A stretch of 64,000 nt of DNA, taken from Paradesertivirga sp965650335 (GTDB taxonomy: Bacteria; Bacteroidota; Bacteroidia; Sphingobacteriales; Sphingobacteriaceae). Of this stretch, positions 1 to 9,600 are shown one piece after another; positions within the stretch are counted from its first letter, which is position 1; each line of letters begins with the position of its first letter. The notes beneath the pieces are model-generated. The model ran no database searches. It was not told the origin of the DNA and saw nothing but the letters and a program-made list of their open reading frames with translations. A program made the position numbers and the translations under genes. The stretch is from the NCBI GenBank assembly GCA_965650335.1, contig CBFGOI010000002.1:48894-112893 (forward strand). The letters are read 5' to 3'.

Positions 1-251
1 CCCTGGTATTCGTTCCAGGTTTGGAGATGTGCAAATTCATGAACCGTAGTTACCAGAAATGCGTAAGGGTTTAGATTGAAATTGACCGATATGCGGTGAT
101 TATCACCATTATAAGGCGGCCGGTAATCGCCGAATTTAGTGTTCCTTCCGCGGGATACCTTAAAGTCGCATTTGTAATAATCAATCCAGCGGGCAATAAT
201 GGGAGCTGCTTCAGCAGGTATGTATTTTGCCAGAACTTGTGCCTTATCCAA
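1..251 (-). CDS. SprT-like zinc metalloprotease domain protein (partial, 3' end outside window)
   Basis: The reading frame runs off the left edge; about 83 residues are visible. They include the zinc-protease signature HEFAH near residue 72, preceded by VNFNLNPYAFLVTTV, which fits SprT-like (Spartan-type) domains. In that family the two His bind zinc and the Glu is catalytic; related proteins cleave DNA-protein crosslinks, but the role here is unknown. An in-frame stop lies shortly upstream and no ATG precedes the conserved start, so TTG at 251-249 is the only reasonable start (MDKAQVLAKYIP). It begins 5 bases after the feoB stop, so it is probably co-transcribed with feoAB. Family call is good; physiological role is not. 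Confidence 0.8.
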   Translation of the reverse strand, partial: MDKAQVLAKYIPAEAAPIIARWIDYYKCDFKVSRGRNTKFGDYRPPYNGDNHRISVNFNLNPYAFLVTTVHEFAHLQTWNEYQ

Positions 252-256
252 CCTGT

Positions 257-2374
257 TTACTTTAAAATATTATACACCAGTAAACTTGCAAGATAAGCAA
301 GAGCAGTCATATATCCCAGCTGAATAATTGGCCATTTCCAGCTTTTAGTTTCCCGGTATACAACAGCCAGTGTGCTCATGCATTGCATCGCGAAAGCATA
401 AAAAATCATTAAAGAAAATGCCACAGCAAAGGTGAAAACAGGTTGTCCCGTTTCGGGATTTCTTGCCTGGTGCATTTTATCTCTTACAGATTCTATCTGC
501 GAATCGTCACTGCTTACACTATAAATGGTTGCCATTGTTCCGACAAAAACCTCACGGGCAGCAAAGGAAGTGATAAGGGCGATTCCGATTTTCCAGTCAA
601 ATCCTAATGGCTTGATTGATGGTTCGATGGCTTTTCCTATAACTCCGGCATACGAGTGTTCCAGCTTATCCGCAGCTTTAGAGCGTTCTAGCTCATCCGG
701 AGGATATTTCTCTGTATAGGCTTTAGATTGATATTTAAGCTCAATCTCGTGCAGTTTATTAGCCGGGCCATAAGAAGCCAGTACCCATAATATGATCGAT
801 ATGGCCACAATTACTTTTCCGGCTTCAAATACAAATGCCTTTACTTTTTCATACATGGTATAAAGCACATTATCCCAACGTGGCATGCGGTATACCGGAA
901 GTTCCATGATGAAATATCCGCGTTCTCTCGACTTGATAAGAAATTTCATTATCCAGGCAACCAGAATTGCGGAAACAATGCTTAAAACGTACATCCCCAT
1001 TAAAGCCAATGCTTGTAGGCTGAATAAGCCAAAGGCTTTTTGCGCAGGAACAACCAACGAGATTAGAACGGTATATATTGGTAGACGTGCGGAGCAGCTA
1101 ACAAGCGGGGTGACCATAATTGTAATAATGCGGTCTTTCCAATTTTCGATGTTGCGGGTGCTCATTATAGACGGAACGGCGCAGGCAAATCCACCAATTA
1201 ATGGCACTACAGATTTGCCGTTAAGCCCTACTTTGCGCATTATTTTATCCATCATAAAAGTAACCCGCGCCATATAGCCGGTATCTTCAAGGATGGAAAT
1301 AAATGCAAACAGGATGGCGATCTGCGGTATAAATACCAATACACCACTTAATCCCGCCAATATTCCATCAACAAATAAGTCGGTTAAAACGCCTGCCGGC
1401 AATAGCGAATGTGCAGTCTGTGTTAGCCATACAAAAATATTTTCAATCAGGCTCATCGGGTACTCCGACCAGGCAAAAATTGATTGAAAGATTAAAAAAA
1501 GGATGGCAAAAAATATAATAAAACCCCAGATTTTATGGGTCAAAACCCGATCGATTTTATTGCTGATTGTTTCTTCTTCTGCAGCGCCGGCACGAAACTT
1601 TACTGTGTCAAAAAGTACGTCGTTAATGAAATTGTAACGGGCGATGGTTTCGGCCGCTTGAGTTTTCTGCGAATGGAAAAAGAATTCCTGTTCAATCTCT
1701 TCTATGCGGTCGCTTTGCGATGCTGAAAGGAAGTGAAGATTTTCGTGTTGGTGGGCCAGTTGTAAAGCTGTGTAGGGTAAATCAACTTGAAGTTCTTCTC
1801 GTATTTTGTTTATTAAGCCGGGAGCTAAAACTTCAACTTCGATTGTGTCAGCTTGAAGAGCTTCCGGGGATGTATAGGCAATAGCTTCCTTAAGTTTATC
1901 TATATTTTGACCCTGTCTTGCGCAAATGGGTACAATTTGCACCCCCAAACGTAATGCCAGCTCATTGATGTTAATGTCTGTGCCTGCCTTGTTTGATAAG
2001 TCTATCATGTTCAAAGCAATAATAACAGGGATCTTCAAATCCGCAACCTGGGTATACAATAGCAGATTACGCTTTAGATTGGAAGCATCGGCAACAATAA
2101 CAATGATGTTTGGATGTGAGGGATTATTTTTATCAGCGAGAACCTCAAATACAATGGTTTCGTCTTTGCTTTTCGGATACAGGCTATAGGTGCCTGGTAA
2201 ATCGATTATTTCGGCATTTCTGCCATCGGGTAGTTTGCAGGTACCGGTCTTTTTGTCAACCGTCACACCGGCAAAATTGCCGACTTTTTGATGTAAGCCG
2301 GTTAAAAGATTAAATAAGGTAGATTTTCCAGTATTGGGATTTCCAACCAGCGCAACTCTTAACTCATCCTTCAC
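257..2374 (-). CDS. feoB: Ferrous iron transport protein B (FeoB)
   Basis: FeoB is the inner-membrane Fe(II) transporter with an N-terminal G-protein domain. At 705 residues it has the usual length. The GTPase motifs are visible: G1 GNPNTGKS at 11-18, G3 DLPG at 58-61 and G4 NMID at 122-125. The membrane half starts near residue 280 and includes the Gate-type stretch SGVLVFIPQIAILFAFISI and the segment RNIENWKDRIITIMVTP. The start is GTG at 2374-2372, since no ATG precedes the G1 motif. It lies 9 bases after feoA and forms an operon with it. The small Cys-rich partner often found beside feoB in this phylum is not here; a candidate lies at 31866-32042. Confidence 0.97.
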   Translation of the reverse strand: MKDELRVALVGNPNTGKSTLFNLLTGLHQKVGNFAGVTVDKKTGTCKLPDGRNAEIIDLPGTYSLYPKSKDETIVFEVLADKNNPSHPNIIVIVADASNLKRNLLLYTQVADLKIPVIIALNMIDLSNKAGTDININELALRLGVQIVPICARQGQNIDKLKEAIAYTSPEALQADTIEVEVLAPGLINKIREELQVDLPYTALQLAHQHENLHFLSASQSDRIEEIEQEFFFHSQKTQAAETIARYNFINDVLFDTVKFRAGAAEEETISNKIDRVLTHKIWGFIIFFAILFLIFQSIFAWSEYPMSLIENIFVWLTQTAHSLLPAGVLTDLFVDGILAGLSGVLVFIPQIAILFAFISILEDTGYMARVTFMMDKIMRKVGLNGKSVVPLIGGFACAVPSIMSTRNIENWKDRIITIMVTPLVSCSARLPIYTVLISLVVPAQKAFGLFSLQALALMGMYVLSIVSAILVAWIMKFLIKSRERGYFIMELPVYRMPRWDNVLYTMYEKVKAFVFEAGKVIVAISIILWVLASYGPANKLHEIELKYQSKAYTEKYPPDELERSKAADKLEHSYAGVIGKAIEPSIKPLGFDWKIGIALITSFAAREVFVGTMATIYSVSSDDSQIESVRDKMHQARNPETGQPVFTFAVAFSLMIFYAFAMQCMSTLAVVYRETKSWKWPIIQLGYMTALAYLASLLVYNILK

Positions 2375-2383
2375 TGATAATTT

Positions 2384-2599
2384 TTATTGCAATATGATAG
2401 TTGAAGCCTCTAGCATGCGAAGGCTTAGCTGGTAACCTGAAACGGTTATAGCCATTGGATCGCCAAGCGGTGCAAAACGTTCAACAATAATTGGCTCACC
2501 TGGCAGGCAACCCATTTCCATAAGTTTTATTGACATCTCAAGGTCAGTGAACTCTTTTATAACGCCAGTATCGCCTGGTTGCAATTGTGAAAGCTTCAT
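2384..2599 (-). CDS. feoA: Ferrous iron transport protein A (FeoA)
   Basis: This is a 71-residue SH3-like FeoA protein (MKLSQLQPGDTGVIKEF...). The family binds the cytoplasmic side of FeoB and is needed for Fe(II) uptake. Typical marks are the N-terminal LSQLQPGD and the central LMEMGCLPGEPI, followed by the small barrel ending MAITVSGYQLSLR. An upstream in-frame TTG at 2620 would lie inside the promoter -7 box, so ATG 2599-2597 is chosen. A near-perfect promoter precedes it. It is the first gene of the feoA-feoB transcription unit. Confidence 0.95.
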   Translation of the reverse strand: MKLSQLQPGDTGVIKEFTDLEMSIKLMEMGCLPGEPIIVERFAPLGDPMAITVSGYQLSLRMLEASTIILQ

Positions 2600-2617
2600 G
2601 TATGTTTTAAACTCAAG

Positions 2618-2649
2618 CAAAAATAGATCTTATTTTTAATAAATCCAAA
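2618..2649 (-). promoter_or_regulatory. Bacteroidota-type promoter of feoAB
   Basis: Read on the minus strand there is a -33 TTTG (2649-2646), exactly 20 bases, then a -7 box TATTTTTG (2625-2618). This matches the TTTG / TAnnTTTG consensus of the Bacteroidota housekeeping sigma factor. The box ends 18 bases before the feoA ATG. I saw no obvious Fur-like palindrome overlapping it. Confidence 0.75.
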
Positions 2650-2679
2650 TAAGCTTAAGAGAAACAATAGGCTTTAATT

Positions 2680-2811
2680 TTAATGGCTTATCGAAGTCTC
2701 CGGATAAGACCGGAATTTTACCTTCGGACAGTTGCAGTCCTTTTTAAAGAGGCTGCACGATGATAATGAAAGAATTCCAACCACCACAATTGCCTTAAAT
2801 AAGTTTTTCAT
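2680..2811 (-). CDS. Small putative lipoprotein, 43 residues
   Basis: A short frame from ATG 2811-2809 to TAA 2682-2680. The protein begins MKNLFKAIVVVGILSLSSC, a classic lipoprotein signal peptide with lipobox LSSC (Cys19). The mature part is only 25 residues and carries two more cysteines (KKDCNCPK). The start overlaps the end of the VanZ-like gene by 17 bases, which suggests translational coupling in the gcvH-vanZ unit. Function unknown. I judge it real because signal peptide, lipobox and operon position agree, but it is short. Confidence 0.65.
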   Translation of the reverse strand: MKNLFKAIVVVGILSLSSCSLFKKDCNCPKVKFRSYPETSISH

Positions 2812-3190
2812 ATCCCGTTCTATGCAAAAAAATGTAACTAAAGATTCCCATACTAACGCCTGCCATATCTGTTACAAAGTCCCATAAATCAGCGGATCGG
2901 TAGGTAAATACTTTCCATTGTAAAATTTCAATTCCAGCACCTAAAAAAGCTGTAATCAAAAGTATTTTAACAATAGTCATTATACGGAATGTATAACTTC
3001 CTTGTTGCCTGATTTTGCCATAAAATAACAACACGGTAAGTACAAAGAAAAAGCCAGTATGAACCAGCTTATCAAAACCTTCGAATAGGGGGAGGCCTTC
3101 AGCTACATTATCTAAGGGCATGTCGCAAAGAATGAGCACAATCGTTGCCCAAATAATAGAAAGGTATTGGTGCTTTAGGGTGGCAAACAT
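2795..3190 (-). CDS. VanZ-like family membrane protein
   Basis: A 131-residue integral membrane protein with about four hydrophobic segments (near 8-24, 42-60, 72-90 and 105-122). The pattern DKLVHTGFFFVLTVLL, then an Ile/Leu-rich helix with the motif GAGIEILQ, then DLWDFVTDMAGVSMG is characteristic of VanZ-like proteins. The biochemical role of these chromosomal homologues is unknown. Its ATG overlaps the gcvH stop by one base (TAATG), so it is translated with gcvH. The order sprA-gcvH-vanZ is, to my knowledge, common in Bacteroidota. Confidence 0.8.
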   Translation of the reverse strand: MFATLKHQYLSIIWATIVLILCDMPLDNVAEGLPLFEGFDKLVHTGFFFVLTVLLFYGKIRQQGSYTFRIMTIVKILLITAFLGAGIEILQWKVFTYRSADLWDFVTDMAGVSMGIFSYIFLHRTGYEKLI

Positions 3191-3570
3191 TAAACTCCAA
3201 TCAATTCTTTATATTGATCTGCGGAAAGCAAATCGCCCGCTTCTACAATAGATTTTACTGCAATCTTAACCATCCATCCTTCGCCATATGGATCCTGATT
3301 AACCAACTCTGGAGCAGAGTCTAGTTTTTTATTGATCTCAAGAACGGTTCCAGTAACTGGCATAAATAAATCTGAAACAGTTTTTACTGCTTCAACTGTA
3401 CCAAAAACTTCGTTTTCTGTAACTTCCTGACCAACGGTATTGATGTCTATGTAAACAATGTCTCCAAGTTCGCGTTGAGCAAATTCTGTAATTCCAACAA
3501 TAGCGTCCTTACCTTCAATTTTGATCCATTCGTGATCCTTGGTGTATTTTAATTCTGATGGGAAATTCAT
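3190..3570 (-). CDS. gcvH: Glycine cleavage system H protein
   Basis: The H protein carries the aminomethyl group on a lipoyl-lysine arm between the P, T and L proteins of glycine cleavage. The 126-residue length is normal. The lipoylation site is seen in FGTVEAVKTVSDLFMP, where the Lys of EAVKTVS is modified. N-terminal KYTKDHEWIKIEG and C-terminal GEGWMVKI are family hallmarks. The gene has its own promoter in the sprA-gcvH gap although it follows sprA. No gcvP or gcvT is in the window; glyA, the other glycine/one-carbon enzyme, is at 27.7 kb. Confidence 0.97.
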   Translation of the reverse strand: MNFPSELKYTKDHEWIKIEGKDAIVGITEFAQRELGDIVYIDINTVGQEVTENEVFGTVEAVKTVSDLFMPVTGTVLEINKKLDSAPELVNQDPYGEGWMVKIAVKSIVEAGDLLSADQYKELIGV

Positions 3571-3586
3571 GCTTTTATATTTTCGC

Positions 3587-3618
3587 CAAAAATAGGAGTA
3601 TATGATGGTATAAACAAA
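3587..3618 (-). promoter_or_regulatory. Bacteroidota-type promoter of gcvH
   Basis: On the minus strand: -33 TTTG (3618-3615), 20-base spacer, -7 box TATTTTTG (3594-3587), ending 16 bases before the gcvH ATG. Both boxes and the spacer are identical to those at feoA. The site occupies the gap between the sprA stop and gcvH, so gcvH-vanZ can be transcribed without sprA. Confidence 0.75.
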
Positions 3619-3629
3619 GTTTATAAACG

Positions 3630-6600
3630 CTATTGTAAAGTAAAACGTAAACTCATACCAAAATTGCTGAACGATGTATTGAAGGTTTGAGAAGTATACG
3701 GTTTGGTGATATTTCCGTCGTAAAACAATCTCAAATTAAAACGCTGATTCAGTACATAATCTATCGATGGGCGTACGGTAATATTTTTTGCGCCTGATGA
3801 TATTTCGGGATCTTCAACATCTGCCCTGTAGATTACTGTTTTTCGATCATTCAAAGCGAAATCCATTTTAAAGTTCAGGTCGTTGTTCAGCTTTTTGCCG
3901 CTGAATAGTCCTAATGGGAAACGGAAGTTTGCGGTACGGTAACCAAGTCCAAAAGTGATTCCATTATCACGTTGTTGTGCTAGCTGACTATTCGCAAGGC
4001 TTAAACTTAACAGCCTGGATTTGCGGTATTCGAAATTTGCGGTCAGATTGTTTTTCAGTCTGAAATCAATTCCCAGTAACGGCAGAAATTGCTCTGCAAG
4101 TGTTATTTGCGAGAATTGATATGCCGGAAGGAAATTATCGTTTACGTCTTTAAGGTTTGAAAACCCATTCAATTCCTGGTATCTGGCCAAAGAATTGAAA
4201 CTGTTAATATTATAGCTTGATCGATAAGTATGATTAACATCAAAGGAAGCAAAAATATTATTAAAGAACGGGTATTTAGTTAAACCGTTATACGTCAGGC
4301 GCCAGTTAGGAATTGGGATTTTTGGAAACCCGCTTAGCCTGGTTTTATCAGGATCTTTGCCACTGTATGCGGATAGGAACGATGCGATTACCACATCCTG
4401 CGAGTTTTTGCCATAACCATCGGAATAACCGCCGTTTACACCGGTAGAGTTTGGATTTAAAGAACCCAATCTTCTTGAAATAACTTCACGATTTGCTTCG
4501 AACTGCCTGAATAATTTCGACCCACTGTCTTTGTCATCTTTAGCAAAGGCTGTGCGGAATAGGAGATAGGATATGCTAAAATCTCCGGTGGTAATCGGGC
4601 TCTGATTTTCGAAACTATTGTTCGTCGGGCTGAACCTGAAATTGGTTGAATAATTGAAACTTTGGCTTTTTGAAGCTGTTAATTCGATTCTTAAATCAGC
4701 GATAGGTTCTATCGTTCCCCGGATATTCAAATCTTCTTTCCGGGTTGTAATATAAAGCTGATTCATCAAACTATCACGGGTGATCCAGCCGTTTTGGACA
4801 GCTCGTCCTCTGATATCTTGTTGACCACCAAATATGAAGTCCCAGCCAGGTGCATTGGCATCAAGATCATAACCCAAAATCTTTGATTTTGGCAAATAAC
4901 CCGGTAAAAATGTGCCTTGTGTTTTGGTGTATGCTCCCGTTATGTTTTTTAGACTGGTTAATACGCCAAGCAGAAGTTTACCTGCACCTTTATTGTTCGG
5001 ATCGTTCGCTTTACGTATAAATCCAAACTTATTATACAGGGTGATGAAATTTAAGGATGGATTGAGTTGAATGGTCCGTGCGTTCTGAATGGTGTTACCC
5101 AGATTTATTGAATCGATTCTTAGAGTCGATAAAGGCTCGGTTCTCCAGTTAAAGTTTGTGCCGTAACGTGCTACCAGACTGGTCCATCCTAATCCTGGTA
5201 TTTTATTGATCGGAACGGTATAGTTTAAATTCAGCGTATGGTTGTAATCGGTATTTCTGCCTAATTTCTTGAGATTATTCCACACAGTATCACGTTTTAA
5301 TCCATCAAGGCGACCCTCCGGTTCATCAATAACCGAATAATTGGTGGCATTAAAATCTAACTTTAACGATTTTGTTAAATCCCAGCCTATTCCGTATAAC
5401 CGCGACATCTGGAAATTCTTATTGAAATTGGTGCTAATCGGGATAAAGTTGTTAGGGTCGTTGTCTCTTAATGTGTTTTCAGAATATAATCGGTCGACAT
5501 CTATTCTGAAGTTTAACATGGATGGTAACAGCGAGAAATTAAAGTCCTTTAAAAGACTTAGCATATTCGATTTTATGATTTTCTCGAACGGAGCATAGTT
5601 TTTTGATTGTCCTGAATAGTTATAGGCCAAACCCGCTCTATAGGTTTTTTGGAGGGCGGATTCAGTAATAAAATCTCTGTGATTGTATGCTGTAAATGCA
5701 TAGTTTGCACTCCAGTTTTCGATGTCCCACAGTCGGGATTTGCTATTTGGGTCCGTTTTTATTTTTCTGACATTGGTGAAATTAATGCTTTGTCGCCTGG
5801 TAAAGTCATTTACAATGCCGTTTATCGTCTTTCTTTCATTTTTCGACAATCCTTCAAGTGTGGTATTCAGCTCCATATCCTGAAAGCGTGAATCATATTG
5901 AGGAGTGCTTAATTGTCTTGAAAAATTGAAAAACATCGGAACTTTCAAGCCCGAACGTGCAGGAAAGAATTTTCCTAGTTCTAAACTTGAGGACAGATCG
6001 AAAAACATATCCTCATTTCGATTTCGTTCGCTTACTTTTTTGTCGATTGACCCGAAACCAACGGTACTTGTACTTCCGGAAATTGTAACATCTCCGAAGT
6101 CGGCGAGTTTTGTATTTAATCTGGCAGTGGCAGCCCAGCCACCACGCTCATCAAAGTCGGTTAAGCGTAATTCGTTAAACCATACCTGGGCGCTTTTATC
6201 CATGCCATCATCCACACCCGGATTCGATGAGCTTCTTAGTGGATTGCGAACCCCTACCATGTATATCCGAACCTTACTTAAGTCGGGTTGCCCAACAATA
6301 ATGATCGTATTTTTACCATCCTTAAAAACAAACGGTATATTACTTCCAGGATGGGTGCCGCGATCTACTGCATTATTTCTGGCAGCTTTTGCCGCCTGGA
6401 ATAATTTCAATTCGATATCCAGTTTATTAACCTCAGGCCAAATAGCATTTGCATCCCTCGAACCCGGAACGGTTACTTTTAATGGAATTTGATATTCATA
6501 ATAGTTGTCCTGATTATCTGTTCCAATGCGCAAGAATCCGCTAACATCGTTGTCATTTAATTGCTCGCCTTCGGCATGAACAAACATTTCAATTCTTTTA

Positions 6601-9600
6601 TAAGAGCGGAAATCATTATAAGTTGTACGAAAAGCTGCTCGTCCATAGCCGTCACGAAGATTTTTTACATTTAGCGCCAGCGATTGCTCATTCTGCCTGG
6701 TGTCACCTCTGAAATTACTGAAATCGCGTTCGCGCTCAATGCCTGGCGGAACAACGTAAGGTATTGGTGTACGACGGCCGTTCTCTTCAATATTCACAGT
6801 ACTTACGTCCAGCTTTGAATTGTCCAGAGGTGGGTTTAAGCCCAAATCTGGGTCTGCAATAACTTTTGAAGAGGTGTTTTCTGAATTATACCTGCGCCAT
6901 TCTCCTCGAACCAATTGCAATTTGGCCATTCTTAAAATGGTAGTATCTGCAAAATCGGTCATAAACATCCGGGCAAAACGGATCGATTTAAAATCCTGAA
7001 TATTGCCTACTTTCTGCTGGTATTGAGCAATAGGAATTTTAAACTGATACCATGATACCTGCTGACTTAACCCATTGGGAAGTTTTACAGTTGAAGTTAC
7101 TTTATCGGTGATGTAATTTTGGCCAACGACCATATCTTGCGGACGAATGGATACTTTGTACTGAAAATATTCATCTGCCAGGGATGAGTTGTTGTCGCGG
7201 TTTATATCTTCTCCGTCTGGCAGAGAAGTGGACGCAGAATTATCAATGCCTAATTCGGCTTGTGATTGTTCGTTGGTCTTAGAGTTTCCTTCCGGGCCAT
7301 TGTATCGTTCATACCGCTTTAAAATACCTGCATTGGCATTGTCTAAATCGTTTCCACGATAATATTGAAAATCATCTGAAGAAGGATCCGTTTGCAGTTG
7401 CGTTGCAGCCTGGGGATTCAACTGACTTAAAAAAGGAGAAAAGAATTGACGTTCATCCGTGCTGTTTAACCCGTCTAAACCTACATCCTGAAATTTTCTC
7501 GCCGAAGGATCATTATCGAACGCCTGAATTACCGGTTGTAGTTTTGGAATCCGGCCCCATACTGTTTGATCAGTCTTAGTTGGGTCGCCGTCTCCAGGAA
7601 GTCCGTTTTCCAAAGACTTTCTGCCATCTTTTAATATATCTTCAGAGATACTACCAAGGTTAAAATATAAATCTCCGCCAGTAGCGCCGGGTTTATAGAT
7701 AAAAGGATCCATTACCCACATTTCAATAAATTCAATATTCAGAGCCTCAAAATCTGTACTTTCAAGTCTTCTGAAAATTCCTCCCCAACGGCTTCTCGGA
7801 TTATTCAATGTTCCGTTTGGATTGACGCCCGAAGTAGTATAATTATACGGACCGCGAAGCATCGGATAATACGCAAGATCGAAGGTCGGAAGGGTTAATG
7901 GCTGACCTGTGGTCGATTGCTTGAACGGAAATACTTCCTGTTCAATTACCTCTCTGACGAAATGGTTGGACTGCTCATTCTTGTCGTTTTTAATGTTCGC
8001 CGGAGTTAATGAGTTATTTCGGTTGAAGAACAAGGGGTCAATATTGTAAAATGCCAATCGGGCACGGTTGAAACCATAGGCCAGACTTAGATCCTGAGCC
8101 TCTGGAAAAAGCTGTGGTGTTCCAGAAATTTGCCATCCTGCCGGGCTTTTTATATCGATAATTGAGCGGCTGCCCTCAAAATCATCCAGGTAACTGGCGC
8201 CATTTTTACTGCCGGCAAAGTCTAAAGCACTTGGATGTCCGGGGATCAGCTTAGCAAATTCTCCCGTAAAAGTCACCGAGGAAGTTTCTTTAGTACTTAA
8301 AAAAGGCAGCTTATCAACCAATTTCGTCAGCCATCTGGAGTCGGAACTATAATTTGCATCCATGCCTAAAATAGTATTCGAAATGGCTTCTTCACCAATG
8401 TTTATTTTAGGAGTAAGCGGCCTTTCTGAAAGGTTCATAATAGTTCCACCTAAATTTAGTTTGTCGCTTGCATGATAGTCAAACCGGGATCCAAATAAGG
8501 AGCGTTGCTGTAAGCCAAACAGCTCATTATTCTCCATTTTTATTTTTATCTGCTGTCCGGAACTTAAAAGCGCCTGGTTCAGAATTCTCACCCTTCCGCT
8601 ATTATAGTCTACAGTAAAATCAGCTCCTTCAACTAATGGAAGCGTTCCTGCAGTTACTTGTACAGAGCCAGGAGGAACATTAATCGCATTTAGCTGAAAT
8701 TCCGAACTTACCTCTGATTGATAGGTTCCTTTTAGAATGTAGCGGTTTAGCCTGGGGAATAACTGTTGCGCCACTACCCTCGTAGAATCATATAATTGTT
8801 GGTACACATATTTGTCTATGAGATTTTGTTCGCTAACTGCGACAAACTGTTTTGCCAGGTCGGAGCCAAAGGGTTCTACAAGTGGAAATGTGATTCTGCC
8901 GTTGAGCGGATCGATTGTAACGCCTTCAACAAAGTCGAAATATCCATCGGGCCGATTATCGCCTACCTGATTCAGGTTGTCTAAATTGGTTACCTGTATC
9001 CAAAGTTTACGGTTTGTTCGGGTGCCTTCATTGATCAGAGGCATTTCAACGCCCGTTTCCTCGTCAAGTCTGAAAATATTCAGATTAAAAGCATTTTTGC
9101 TGATCTGGTAAGCTCCTAATGGATAAATGTTTTTCATCATGAGATCCCAGGTTGGGAGATTGGTTTTTAGAATCTCATTTTTAAGTAATTTGGTAAACAG
9201 AAGCTGCGGGTTATTCGGATCTACCGGGACATCTGTCGAGAATTCACCCACCTGATATTCAACCCCATTTACATTATATCGAAATGCGACAGCCAGTACT
9301 TCGTCGGCATTCAGCGATGAATTTAAAGAGATGTAACCGAGCCTTGCGTTTAAAGTAAACTCCCTTTCCGTAAGCTTTCTGGCATAAGTAAGTTTCGAGT
9401 AATTATCTGTACCTCCGGTTCCCTGGAAGTACGAGTTTATCGAATTAGAATTTGTTAAACGAGCATCCGCGGGAAGATTTTGCAAAAGGTTATTGGATTG
9501 TTGCGGGAAGCCAGGACCCTGAAATCCAGCGGGCAACGCAGACCCTCCGCCCTGGAATAAAGTGGTATTGTACGGGCTGTTTTCCCCCAAATCCATGAAT

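Noticed and set aside
885..1277. 130-residue plus-strand frame inside feoB
   Set aside because: Lies wholly opposite the conserved membrane domain of FeoB; composition is that of a reverse-complement shadow.
2600..2620. TTG start for feoA
   Set aside because: It overlaps the -7 box of a near-perfect promoter; ATG at 2599 fits the family N-terminus.
5905..6492. 195-residue plus-strand frame inside sprA
   Set aside because: Antisense shadow of a coding gene; no signal, motif or family pattern, and sprA is continuous over it.
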